Below are positions 43,903-51,684 of a stretch of 64,000 nucleotides of DNA, piece by piece. The first letter of the stretch is position 1; the number at the start of each line of letters is the position of its first letter. The DNA comes from Faecalibacter sp. LW9 (GTDB lineage Bacteria; Bacteroidota; Bacteroidia; Flavobacteriales; Weeksellaceae), in NCBI RefSeq assembly GCF_034661295.1, contig NZ_CP141062.1, forward strand, positions 806,001 to 870,000, in the 5' to 3' direction. The notes under the pieces are model-generated. The model ran no database searches. It saw only the letters and a program-made list of their open reading frames with translations, and was not told where the DNA came from. A program made the translations under genes and the position numbers.

Positions 43903-44745
43903 TTAAAAAACTTTAACAAGCTCTCTTTGCTCAATTTTATCGTGGCATTCTTCTAATCCATTTCGTTCTGCTTTACCAGCTTTCCAATGGGATGTACAGT
44001 AGAATTCTTCTTTCTTCCACTCTAACTCATCTTTGAAGAATGTTTTAATTTTTTTGATGGATTGTGATTCACCTGCTGCATATACAAAACGTTTTGCATC
44101 TTTACGCTTAGGGAATTTTTGGTTCATGACTAATTTGGCTAAAGCTGTTCCTTTACCACGTTGTGGATTAACAATCCATTTGAAGTCTAATTGGGCTTTT
44201 GTTTCAATTTTATGAACATCTTCTTTTGAAGGTATTTCAATACAAACTACCCCTTTCGTTGTGGCTGGTAATGATTCTATAATCACTGAAATTACGGGTA
44301 AACCTGTTAAATCAGCAGCTAAACAAACGAAATCTGCTTTTGGAGCCAATTCTTTCTTTTTCGCTTTCATCGAAACTCCAATACGATCACCAATTTGAGC
44401 ATGTCTAGCCCAACGTGATCCTGGTCCATTGTCACCGTGATCTGCTACATCAACGATTAATTCATTGGACTCCGCATCAATTCCACGTAAAGTATATGTA
44501 CGTGTCACCGGCTTAAATTTATCGGATGGCGTGAACCATTTATTGGTATCTGCATCATATTCAGCAAAATGAATATCACGAATTCCTAATGGTGGAAAAG
44601 ACAATTTACATGTCCCTCCTAACGTTGTTTCTTCAAAAATCTCAACATCATCGCTTCCTATATACAAACGGATTAAATGAGGAGTTACATATTCCTTACG
44701 TTTTAAGAAAAATTTCTCTTTGACAATTTTCGTTTTATCAGCCAT
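43903..44745 (-). CDS. Siderophore-interacting protein (FAD-dependent ferric reductase)
   Basis: A 280-residue ViuB/SIP-type flavoprotein that reduces Fe3+ in siderophore complexes in the cytoplasm. The FAD-binding RTYTLR motif near residue 77, the GPGSRWA stretch, the Rossmann-like half (AAGESQSIKKIK) and the YCTSHWKAGKAE end are visible. Its promoter is embedded in two palindromes (44754-44768 and 44785-44796), suggesting repression in iron-replete cells. No siderophore transport gene is adjacent. Confidence 0.88.
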   Translation of the reverse strand: MADKTKIVKEKFFLKRKEYVTPHLIRLYIGSDDVEIFEETTLGGTCKLSFPPLGIRDIHFAEYDADTNKWFTPSDKFKPVTRTYTLRGIDAESNELIVDVADHGDNGPGSRWARHAQIGDRIGVSMKAKKKELAPKADFVCLAADLTGLPVISVIIESLPATTKGVVCIEIPSKEDVHKIETKAQLDFKWIVNPQRGKGTALAKLVMNQKFPKRKDAKRFVYAAGESQSIKKIKTFFKDELEWKKEEFYCTSHWKAGKAERNGLEECHDKIEQRELVKVF

Positions 44746-44753
44746 CTTTTTAT

Positions 44754-44768
44754 TTAGATTAAATCTAA
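44754..44768. promoter_or_regulatory. Palindromic operator candidate, downstream of the promoter box
   Basis: TTAGATT-A-AATCTAA is a perfect 7-1-7 inverted repeat of the shape bound by Fur- or DtxR-type metal regulators. It covers the likely start of transcription of the siderophore-interacting gene. The half AATCTAA recurs at 44783-44789, 21 bp away. Confidence 0.6.
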
Positions 44769-44775
44769 TTCATAG

Positions 44776-44783
44776 CAAACTTA
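44776..44783 (-). promoter_or_regulatory. Promoter -7 box of the siderophore-interacting protein gene
   Basis: TAAGTTTG on the minus strand fits TAnnTTTG and lies between the two palindromes, 31 bases before the start. Confidence 0.6.
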
Positions 44784-44784
44784 A

Positions 44785-44796
44785 TCTAAATTTAGA
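44785..44796. promoter_or_regulatory. Second palindrome upstream of the promoter box
   Basis: TCTAAATTTAGA is a perfect 12-bp palindrome between the -7 box and the presumed -33 region; with 44754-44768 it brackets the promoter. Confidence 0.55.
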
Positions 44797-44906
44797 ATTA
44801 ATAAAAATAATTTTTACTCCATTTATTGATTTAACAGATTTTTAAAATCTATACCCATTTTAGAAGTCCTCAGAAATCCTTATCTTAAAAGCATCAAACT
44901 AAAAAT

Positions 44907-45644
44907 ATGAAAGAAGTACATGCAAGTCGCGTTCTACCCATCGAAGGAGGTTTCAACTTCAGAGAGTTAGGTGGAATTATAACAAAAGAAGGAAAAACAA
45001 TTAAAAGCCATCAATTGATTCGTACTGATGAATTGAGTCAATTAAATGAAAACGATCTTCAATTATTAAAGCAGCTGAAGGTTAAAACTGTTGTCGATTT
45101 TAGAACCGAACAAGAACGCTCCATTTCGGTTGATCGGGTCCCTGAAAGTTGTCAGAATGAAATTCATTTGGATATTGTAGCTGCTAATATGAATTCTTTT
45201 CTATCGAAAATGAAGGATCCTCATGTAAACTATAAAGACCTCATCCTTGGATTTTATACCGATTTGGTCATCAGCGAAAATGCCATGAAAGAGTATCAAT
45301 CTTTCTTTGAAGTGTTACAGAATCCCGACAACACCTCAATTATTTACCATTGTACTGCAGGAAAAGATCGTACGGGGATTGCAACCGCCTTAATTTTAGA
45401 AGCACTTGGTGTAGATTGGGAAATTATTGAAAACGATTATCTCATGTCTAATGAATTTCTGAGGCTAAAATACCAGCATTACATTGCAACTCAGCCTCAA
45501 TTAGAGGATTTATTCCTTGTTAATGCAGACTATCTTCATCATGCCAAAGAAATCATTGAAAAAAAATTCTATTCGATGGAAGATTATCTTACCGATCAAT
45601 TAAAAGTGGATATCGACCAAATGAAATCCATTTATACGGAATAA
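44907..45644 (+). CDS. Tyrosine-protein phosphatase (DSP-like, Y_phosphatase3 family)
   Basis: A 245-residue protein tyrosine phosphatase. The signature HCTAGKDRTG (about residues 150-159) contains the catalytic Cys and Arg of the CX5R loop, and the NFRELGG region near the start is characteristic of the PF13350-like group. Targets may be protein phosphotyrosine or a phosphoinositide; not known. It stands alone and is followed by a bidirectional terminator. Confidence 0.87.
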   Translation: MKEVHASRVLPIEGGFNFRELGGIITKEGKTIKSHQLIRTDELSQLNENDLQLLKQLKVKTVVDFRTEQERSISVDRVPESCQNEIHLDIVAANMNSFLSKMKDPHVNYKDLILGFYTDLVISENAMKEYQSFFEVLQNPDNTSIIYHCTAGKDRTGIATALILEALGVDWEIIENDYLMSNEFLRLKYQHYIATQPQLEDLFLVNADYLHHAKEIIEKKFYSMEDYLTDQLKVDIDQMKSIYTE

Positions 45645-45676
45645 AAAAGCGAAGATAACTCTTCGCTTTTTTTATG
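45645..45676. terminator. Bidirectional intrinsic terminator
   Basis: Stem AAGCGAAGA/TCTTCGCTT with loop TAAC is flanked by A- and T-runs, between the phosphatase and P-type ATPase genes. Confidence 0.86.
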
Positions 45677-47621
45677 ATTTAAAGCTCATACGCTGAATTC
45701 TCACGGCATTTAATATGGCCAATAATGCAACTCCTACATCGGCTATCACAGCTTCCCACATATTGGATAACCCCAATGCCCCTAGAACAAGAACCAATAC
45801 TTTTACCACTAAGGCTAATGTAATGTTCTGAAGCACAATTTGACGTGTGGCTCTTCCGATCTGAATGGCAGTAGCCATTTTTGAAGGTTGATCCGTTTGA
45901 ATCACCACATCAGCTGTTTCAATTGCAGCATCACTTCCAAGTCCTCCCATAGCAATTCCTACATCACTTAACGCTAAAACTGGTGCGTCATTTATTCCAT
46001 CACCTACAAATGCTACAACTTTTTGAGGATCTTTCTTTATTTGTTGCATTTGATCTACTTTCCCTTCGGGTAATAATCCACCAAATGCTTTTGTAACTCC
46101 CAAATGTTTTGCAACGTTTTGTGTTATCGAATCTTTATCACCACTTAACATGATCGTTTCGTGAACTCCTACCTGTTTTAAATAAGTGATGGCTTCAATC
46201 GCATCGTCTTTTAATTCATCGGCTACAGTAATATACCCCGCATATTGCCCATCCACAGCCACTAAAACAATACTTTCTACGATGTTATCTATGGATTCTG
46301 GATATGTGATTTGAAATTGATGTAATAATTTTCCATTTCCTACCAATAGCTGTTTCCCTTTGTAATTTCCTGCTAATCCTTTACCGGAAATTTCAGTTAC
46401 CTCTTGTATTTCGATAGGAGATGGATGATGCGCTACAATAGCTTTTGCAATAGGATGAGTCGATTGACTTTCAATCGCTGACACTACATCAAGAAATTCA
46501 TTTGGATGCATGGATACGGCATTAACTTCTTGGACCTTAAATACCCCTTTGGTTAATGTCCCGGTCTTGTCCATCACAACCGTATTTACAGCAGCCATTT
46601 GCTCTAAGAAATTAGAACCTTTAAACAATATTCCATGGCGTGATGCTGCTCCTATTCCACCAAAATAGCCTAATGGGACTGAAATCACTAAGGCACAAGG
46701 ACAAGAAACTACCAGAAAGATTAATCCACGGTATAACCACTCTTTAAAATTATATTCGTCCACCAATAACCATGGAAGTAACACCAACGCTAAGGCAAGA
46801 AAAAAAACAATTGGAGTATAAACTTTGGCGAATTTTCGAATAAATAATTCGGTCTTCGCTTTGCGAGAACTCGCTTCTTGAACCAGTTGAAGAATTTTAG
46901 CAATTGAGCTATCTTCAAACCATTTTGTGGTTTGAATTTCAATCACATTTTCCAGATTCAGCATCCCAGCCAATACCATCTCATCTTGACGAATGACAGC
47001 TGGTTTACTTTCTCCCGTTAAAGCAGCTGTATTAAAACTTCCTTTTTCCGACAATAAAATCCCATCCAATGGCACTTTCTCCCCCACTTTTACTTGAATT
47101 GTTTCTCCAATTTGAACTTCTTGTGGATTGACTTTAATATATCGATCATTTCTTTTTACAACAGCAGATTTTGGTCGGACATCAAGCAAGGCTTTTATGT
47201 CACTTTTGGCTTTGTTGACCGCACGATCTTGAAACATTTCTCCTACGGTATAAAATAGCATCACGGCTACTCCTTCTGGATATTCTTGAATAAAAAATGC
47301 ACCCAATGTAGCAATTCCCATTAAAGAAAACTCATTGAAAAAATCCTTTTTCGCAACCAATTCAAGAGCTTCTTGCCATACAGGCTTTGCCACAGGAATA
47401 TAAGCAATTAAAAACCATAATAAGCGAACCCATTCATTTTGAATGAACCATTGAGGCTGTATAAGGTATTGTAAGATCATTCCTAGCGAAAAGATGATCA
47501 AACTGAAAATTAAACCTTTTGTGCCAAAACCATGATTATGATCGTGCTCTTCGTGATTTGAATGATTGTGATGTTGATGTGTATGCTCTTCTGTGCTACA
47601 ACATGTTTTACAATTGGACAT
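45672..47621 (-). CDS. Heavy-metal P1B-type ATPase, zinc/cadmium/lead-like (ZntA-like)
   Basis: A 649-residue metal exporter. The N-terminus is a His-rich metal tail (CKTCC, then HTHQHHNHSNHEEHDHNH) with no CXXC ferredoxin-like domain. The membrane motif C-P-C is at residues 307-309, the phosphorylation loop DKTGT begins at Asp351, the SHPIAKAI motif follows and GDGINDAPVLALSDVGIAMG is the hinge. CPC and the His tail fit zinc or cadmium export, but metal choice is uncertain. I take ATG 47621; a further upstream codon would add a non-homologous stretch. It is 66 bases from a Fur-family gene on the same strand, which suggests joint control. Confidence 0.88.
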   Translation of the reverse strand: MSNCKTCCSTEEHTHQHHNHSNHEEHDHNHGFGTKGLIFSLIIFSLGMILQYLIQPQWFIQNEWVRLLWFLIAYIPVAKPVWQEALELVAKKDFFNEFSLMGIATLGAFFIQEYPEGVAVMLFYTVGEMFQDRAVNKAKSDIKALLDVRPKSAVVKRNDRYIKVNPQEVQIGETIQVKVGEKVPLDGILLSEKGSFNTAALTGESKPAVIRQDEMVLAGMLNLENVIEIQTTKWFEDSSIAKILQLVQEASSRKAKTELFIRKFAKVYTPIVFFLALALVLLPWLLVDEYNFKEWLYRGLIFLVVSCPCALVISVPLGYFGGIGAASRHGILFKGSNFLEQMAAVNTVVMDKTGTLTKGVFKVQEVNAVSMHPNEFLDVVSAIESQSTHPIAKAIVAHHPSPIEIQEVTEISGKGLAGNYKGKQLLVGNGKLLHQFQITYPESIDNIVESIVLVAVDGQYAGYITVADELKDDAIEAITYLKQVGVHETIMLSGDKDSITQNVAKHLGVTKAFGGLLPEGKVDQMQQIKKDPQKVVAFVGDGINDAPVLALSDVGIAMGGLGSDAAIETADVVIQTDQPSKMATAIQIGRATRQIVLQNITLALVVKVLVLVLGALGLSNMWEAVIADVGVALLAILNAVRIQRMSFKS

Positions 47622-47687
47622 AATGAATTGTTTTAAGATGTAGAACAAAGCTATAACACATCCGTTGCAACTGGATTGCAAAGTAGT

Positions 47688-48104
47688 CTATGATTTACAT
47701 TGATCGCATATTCCCTTCAAGATAAAAGAAGATTGTTCAATGCTAAAATTTTTAGGAAGTTTAATTTCAGGTAAATGAATATTTCTTAAGCAATACGTTT
47801 GGTTGCATTGAGTACAATGAAAATGAGCATGTGTAAATTCAGGCGTACATGTACAATTGGATTCACATAACGCATACTTTAATGAGCCTGTTCCATCTTC
47901 AATGGTATGAACCAAACCATTCTCCTCGAATTTTTTTAACGTTCGATAAATCGTTACACGGTCTGCTGTATCCAATGCAAATTCAAGATCCCCCATACTC
48001 ATCGCCACATCAGCTTTTGATAATTCTTCTAAAACTAATAAACGCATCGCCGTAGGAGTAATTTTTCGATTTTTAAGTTGTGAAATCAAAACAGAATCAT
48101 TCAT
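47688..48104 (-). CDS. Fur-family metalloregulator (Zur-like candidate)
   Basis: A 138-residue winged-helix repressor of the Fur family. A DNA-binding helix pair lies at about residues 20-80 (VTIYRTLKKFEENGLVH), then the metal/dimer part with the HAHFHCTQCNQTYC and ICDQC zinc-binding cysteines. It is upstream of the ATPase gene in the same direction, so the two probably share a transcript. A palindrome ATTTAGA-CC-TCTAAAT lies nine to 24 bases before its start and may be its own operator. Whether it senses zinc, iron or another metal cannot be read directly; zinc is a guess from its neighbour. Confidence 0.86.
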   Translation of the reverse strand: MNDSVLISQLKNRKITPTAMRLLVLEELSKADVAMSMGDLEFALDTADRVTIYRTLKKFEENGLVHTIEDGTGSLKYALCESNCTCTPEFTHAHFHCTQCNQTYCLRNIHLPEIKLPKNFSIEQSSFILKGICDQCKS

Positions 48105-48112
48105 ACCTATCC

Positions 48113-48128
48113 ATTTAGACCTCTAAAT
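48113..48128. promoter_or_regulatory. Palindromic operator candidate of the Fur-family gene
   Basis: Perfect inverted repeat ATTTAGA-CC-TCTAAAT just before the Fur-family start codon; it overlaps a near-consensus -7 box (TAATTTAG, minus strand). Confidence 0.55.
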
Positions 48129-48203
48129 TACAATTAATTCATGGCAAAATCAAAGCAATTTGTTTTATAAATATCTTTGCTTCACACTAGATTATGAATT
48201 GCC

Positions 48204-49193
48204 ATGAAAAATGATCGAAGAATATTTTTAAAAAAATTAACGGCATTAAGCCTATTGGGATTTTCAGGACAGCTAAAACTTAAGGCACAATCCCATAATA
48301 CTATTCAAACATCGGAACCCATCGTTTTATCCACCTGGAATTTTGGACTTCAAGCCAATGCAGAAGCATGGACAATTCTTGGTACAGATGGTAAAGCTAT
48401 AGATGCCGTAGAGAAAGGCGTTCGTTTAGTGGAAGCCGACCCTAATGAAAGAAGTGTAGGATATGGAGGTCGACCTGATCGAGAGGGAAAAGTAACATTA
48501 GATGCCTGCATTATGGACCATGAAGCCAATATTGGATCAGTCGCTGGATTAGAATATATTAAACATCCGATTTCAGTTGCTCGAAAAGTTATGGAAGATA
48601 CACCGCATGTGATGTTGATTGGTAATGGGGCATTACAATTTGCCTTAGAAAAAGGATTTAAAAAAGAAAATTTATTAACTGAAACTTCTGAAAAAGAATG
48701 GAAAGAATGGTTGAAAGATACGCCATATCAAATGCCTATCAACATTGAAAATCATGATACCATAGGCATGATTGCTCTCGATTCTGAAGGAAACCTTTCA
48801 GGCGCTTGTACCACTAGTGGAATGGCTTACAAAATGCATGGACGCGTAGGAGATTCTCCAATCATCGGTGCTGGATTATATGTAGATAATGAAGTGGGTG
48901 CTGCTACAGCTACAGGGCATGGAGAAGAAGTCATTCGTATTATGGGAAGCCATTTGGTCGTAGAACTTATGCGACAAGGCAAACATCCAGAACAAGCATG
49001 CAAAGAGGCGGTAGAACGAATTATCCGATTAAATAAACATAGGAAAAAGGATCTTAAAGCCATTCAAGTGGGATTTATTGCCTTAAACAAACAAGGAGAA
49101 TATGGTTCGTACTGTATTCATCCAGGTTTTAACTTTGCCGTTCATACTCCATCAGGAAATCACTTGATGGATGGTAAATCTGTAATCCAATGA
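48204..49193 (+). CDS. N4-(beta-N-acetylglucosaminyl)-L-asparaginase (glycosylasparaginase)
   Basis: A 329-residue Ntn-hydrolase precursor that cuts the GlcNAc-Asn bond of glycoprotein remains. It has a twin-arginine-like signal (NDRRIFLKKLTALSLLGFSG) and should be exported folded. Autoprocessing at the HDTIGMIALD motif (Thr186) gives the active N-terminal Thr; the GYGGRPDREG stretch is a substrate site. The best-known bacterial example comes from a related Elizabethkingia species. Its stop overlaps the start of cutC by four bases. Confidence 0.9.
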   Translation: MKNDRRIFLKKLTALSLLGFSGQLKLKAQSHNTIQTSEPIVLSTWNFGLQANAEAWTILGTDGKAIDAVEKGVRLVEADPNERSVGYGGRPDREGKVTLDACIMDHEANIGSVAGLEYIKHPISVARKVMEDTPHVMLIGNGALQFALEKGFKKENLLTETSEKEWKEWLKDTPYQMPINIENHDTIGMIALDSEGNLSGACTTSGMAYKMHGRVGDSPIIGAGLYVDNEVGAATATGHGEEVIRIMGSHLVVELMRQGKHPEQACKEAVERIIRLNKHRKKDLKAIQVGFIALNKQGEYGSYCIHPGFNFAVHTPSGNHLMDGKSVIQ

Positions 49194-49858
49194 AAAAATT
49201 AGAAATCGCTTGTTTTAATCTTGAATCCGCTTTAGTTGTTGCAAAATCGAATGCCGATCGAATAGAGTTTTGTGCTGATGTACATTTAGGAGGCACAACA
49301 CCTCGCTATGAAGATATTGTCACATTGTGCGAAAATTCAGAGAAGGAATTAATGATTATGATTCGCCCACGAGGCGGAAATTTTTGTTATTCGGAGGATG
49401 AATACGAGCAAATGAAAATTTCTATTCTTGCCATCAAAAAATTACCTGTGGATGGATTTGTTTTTGGAATTTTAGATGAAAATCATCAGATTGATATCCA
49501 AAGAAATCTCGAATTAGTTGAATTAGCGAAACCTTTACCATGTGCTTTTCATCGCGCTTTTGACCGAACGCCCCATCTTGAAGAATCGTTAGAACAAGTC
49601 ATTCAGTTGGGATTTAAAACCATTTTAACCTCAGGAATGGCTTCTCATGTTGATGAAGGGAAAATGAACTTGCAAAAATTGGTAACATTCGCCAACGATC
49701 GCATCACAATTATGCCTGGTGGTGGACTACGATCAACCAATATTCAAGAAATTGCAACAATTTCTCAAGCACACGACTTTCACTCATCAGCATTAACGGA
49801 TGAAAGCGGAATTTCAGATTTAGAAGAAATCAATCGTTTAAAATCTCTCATCAATTAG
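49190..49858 (+). CDS. cutC: CutC family protein (copper homeostasis family)
   Basis: A 222-residue TIM-barrel protein of the CutC family; start MKKLEIACFNLESALVA-like (written as KKLEIACFNLESALVV), with ADRIEFCADVHLGGTTP and MIRPRGGNF as the family strands and SSALTD near the C-terminus. Copper binding has been claimed for the family but its cellular role is disputed. It overlaps the glycosylasparaginase stop (ATGA), so the genes are co-translated; the two may serve glycan or amino-sugar turnover, though this is inference. Confidence 0.9.
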   Translation: MKKLEIACFNLESALVVAKSNADRIEFCADVHLGGTTPRYEDIVTLCENSEKELMIMIRPRGGNFCYSEDEYEQMKISILAIKKLPVDGFVFGILDENHQIDIQRNLELVELAKPLPCAFHRAFDRTPHLEESLEQVIQLGFKTILTSGMASHVDEGKMNLQKLVTFANDRITIMPGGGLRSTNIQEIATISQAHDFHSSALTDESGISDLEEINRLKSLIN

Positions 49859-49885
49859 GTCGAAAAAAACTAATATCTTTGGCTT

Positions 49886-51013
49886 ATGCTTTGGGACAAT
49901 ATTGTAGGACAATCTGAAATTAAATCGAAACTAAGACAATCCATTCAAGATGGAAGAATCAGTCATGCACAACTATTTGCTGGACCTGAAGGTTCTGGTG
50001 CTTTGGCATTAGCACTTGCATATGCACAAGAAGTCTTGTGTGGCGCTTCTGAAAATAATTGTCACATCAAAGTGAACCATCTTCAACATCCCGATCTTCA
50101 TTTCTCATTTCCATTTTCGGCAACTGATCGTGTTAAAAAACCCGTCTCAAAGTTGCTTCTAAATGAATGGAGAACATTTATTCAACAAAACATTTATGGA
50201 AATGTAAGTGATTGGATGAAACACTTGGGGATCGAAAAAAAACAAGGGGCAATTAATGTCGATGAAGCCGATGAAATTGTTAAAACGTTAGCCCTAAACA
50301 GTTATGAAGGGGGGTATAAAATCATGATCATTTGGATGCCTGAGTTAATGAACACAGCATCTGCCAACAAATTATTAAAGATCATTGAAGAACCACCTCA
50401 AAAGACCTTATTTTTATTGGTGACGGAACGAGAAGATCAAGTGTTACCAACGATAATTTCACGTTGTCAATTGGTGAAAATTCCGAAAATTGAAAATGAA
50501 GCCATTGAACAATACTTGATTGAAAAAGAGAATTATGGTGCAGAAAAAGCACGACATTTAGCGTTTTTAGCCAATGGGAATTTAAGAGAAGCCTTTGCTC
50601 TTATTCATAACAGCAACCATATTTTTGATGGCTATTTTGTTACTTGGGTACGTAAAGCCTTTTTAGCTGCTAAAACACCTGTAGTTTTAAAAGATTTGAT
50701 CAATTGGTCAAATGAAATCTCTACATGGTCTCGCGATGAGCAAAAAAATTTCTTAAACTATTGTAGTGAAATTTTTCGCCAAGCTTTATTAAAATCTTAT
50801 CAAGTACATGATTTGGTTAATGTACAAATTCAAGCCGATGGATTTAAATGGGAAGGCTTTGCTCCCTATATCCATGGAGCTAATATTGAAGATATTTTAG
50901 AAGAAATAAATGAAGCATCCTACCATATCGAACGAAATGGGAATGCTAAATTTATATTATTCGATTTATCCATAAAACTTACCCGTTTATTGCATCGAAA
51001 AGCAAGCGTATAA
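49886..51013 (+). CDS. holB: DNA polymerase III delta' subunit-like protein
   Basis: A 375-residue AAA+ fold protein of the clamp loader (DnaX-HolA-HolB). MLWDNIVGQSEIKSKLRQSI, the SHAQLFAGPEGSGALALALA nucleotide-site (a degenerate Walker A without the usual GKT, as in delta' subunits), IEEPPQKTLFLLVTE and SRCQLVKIP are visible. Delta' is the stator that loads the sliding clamp. It is 28 bases after cutC and ends at a strong terminator. Confidence 0.9.
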   Translation: MLWDNIVGQSEIKSKLRQSIQDGRISHAQLFAGPEGSGALALALAYAQEVLCGASENNCHIKVNHLQHPDLHFSFPFSATDRVKKPVSKLLLNEWRTFIQQNIYGNVSDWMKHLGIEKKQGAINVDEADEIVKTLALNSYEGGYKIMIIWMPELMNTASANKLLKIIEEPPQKTLFLLVTEREDQVLPTIISRCQLVKIPKIENEAIEQYLIEKENYGAEKARHLAFLANGNLREAFALIHNSNHIFDGYFVTWVRKAFLAAKTPVVLKDLINWSNEISTWSRDEQKNFLNYCSEIFRQALLKSYQVHDLVNVQIQADGFKWEGFAPYIHGANIEDILEEINEASYHIERNGNAKFILFDLSIKLTRLLHRKASV

Positions 51014-51014
51014 A

Positions 51015-51044
51015 TAAAAAAAGGACTCCAATAGGAGTCCTTTT
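51015..51044. terminator. Bidirectional intrinsic terminator
   Basis: Stem AAGGACTCC/GGAGTCCTT with loop AATA is flanked by A- and T-runs, between holB and the small lipoprotein gene. Confidence 0.87.
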
Positions 51045-51067
51045 CATTATATGGAATAATCAAAAGA

Positions 51068-51307
51068 TTATTGTGCTTCAGCTGGAGCAGTTGTAGTAGT
51101 TGTTTCAGTAGTTGTTTCAACAACTGTAGAATCTGCTGGAGTTTCAACAGCGATTGTATCTCCTTCTGGAGTTTCAATCATTGTAGAATCTGCTGGAGTA
51201 GCAATTGTATCTGTTACTACAGTTTCAGTATTTTCTACTTTTTTCTCACCACAAGATGTTAATGCGAATGCTACTAATGCGAAAGAAGCTAATGCTAATT
51301 TTTTCAT
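51068..51307 (-). CDS. Small lipoprotein with D-S-T/V-E-T repeats, paralogue of 18719-18943
   Basis: A 79-residue lipoprotein: signal MKKLALASFALVAFALTSC with Cys19, then an acidic low-complexity tail made of ADST, VETP and TTTT-rich repeats ending TAPAEAQ. The layout and wording match the 74-residue protein at 18719 (lipobox, GEKK or GEKT, then repeated D-S-T and V-E-T-P), so they are paralogues. Function is unknown; both look like charged flexible tails anchored to a membrane. It has its own promoter (51361-51368) and ends at a terminator. Confidence 0.8.
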   Translation of the reverse strand: MKKLALASFALVAFALTSCGEKKVENTETVVTDTIATPADSTMIETPEGDTIAVETPADSTVVETTTETTTTTAPAEAQ

Positions 51308-51360
51308 GTTTATTATTTTAATTGATTTTTAAAAATTGTTTTATTGAATGATCAACAGGA

Positions 51361-51368
51361 CAAATTTA
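51361..51368 (-). promoter_or_regulatory. Probable -7 box of the second small lipoprotein gene
   Basis: TAAATTTG on the minus strand fits TAnnTTTG; leader of about 47 bases. Confidence 0.45.
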
Positions 51369-51652
51369 CCTCACATTCAATACGTTACACAGAAAATTAG
51401 TCGTAATCGAATTGTAGATTAAAATTTCTAATCATTAAAAGCTTATTCTATTGAATATCAATATTTTAATAATTTTATTGTAAAATAAAACGAAGATTTT
51501 GTAAACAAAAAATTTTAGCTATTTATCTAATTAAGAACATTTTAAATTAAAATTCATCATTAAAATCGTATAATAAATATAAATTTTATAATATTCTCCT
51601 CAATCTTCCATAAAACTTAAACAATATTCTACCGATAACAATATATTCTTTT

Positions 51653-51660
51653 TACATTTG
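51653..51660 (+). promoter_or_regulatory. Probable -7 box of serS
   Basis: TACATTTG fits TAnnTTTG; it ends 24 bases before the serS start. Confidence 0.5.
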
Positions 51661-51684
51661 TATTGTATAAAATAAAAAATAGAT

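Larger units (their letters stand above)
51308..51684. other. AT-rich divergent intergenic region
   Basis: No gene is seen in 377 bases between the small lipoprotein and serS. Two promoter boxes are present: 51361-51368 (minus) and 51653-51660 (plus). The rest is AT-rich and without repeats I could recognise. Confidence 0.6.

Noticed and set aside
50920-51177. Leucine/glutamine-rich minus-strand frame overlapping holB and the small lipoprotein
   Set aside because: It is the repeat lipoprotein read in another frame; the repeat makes long spurious frames.
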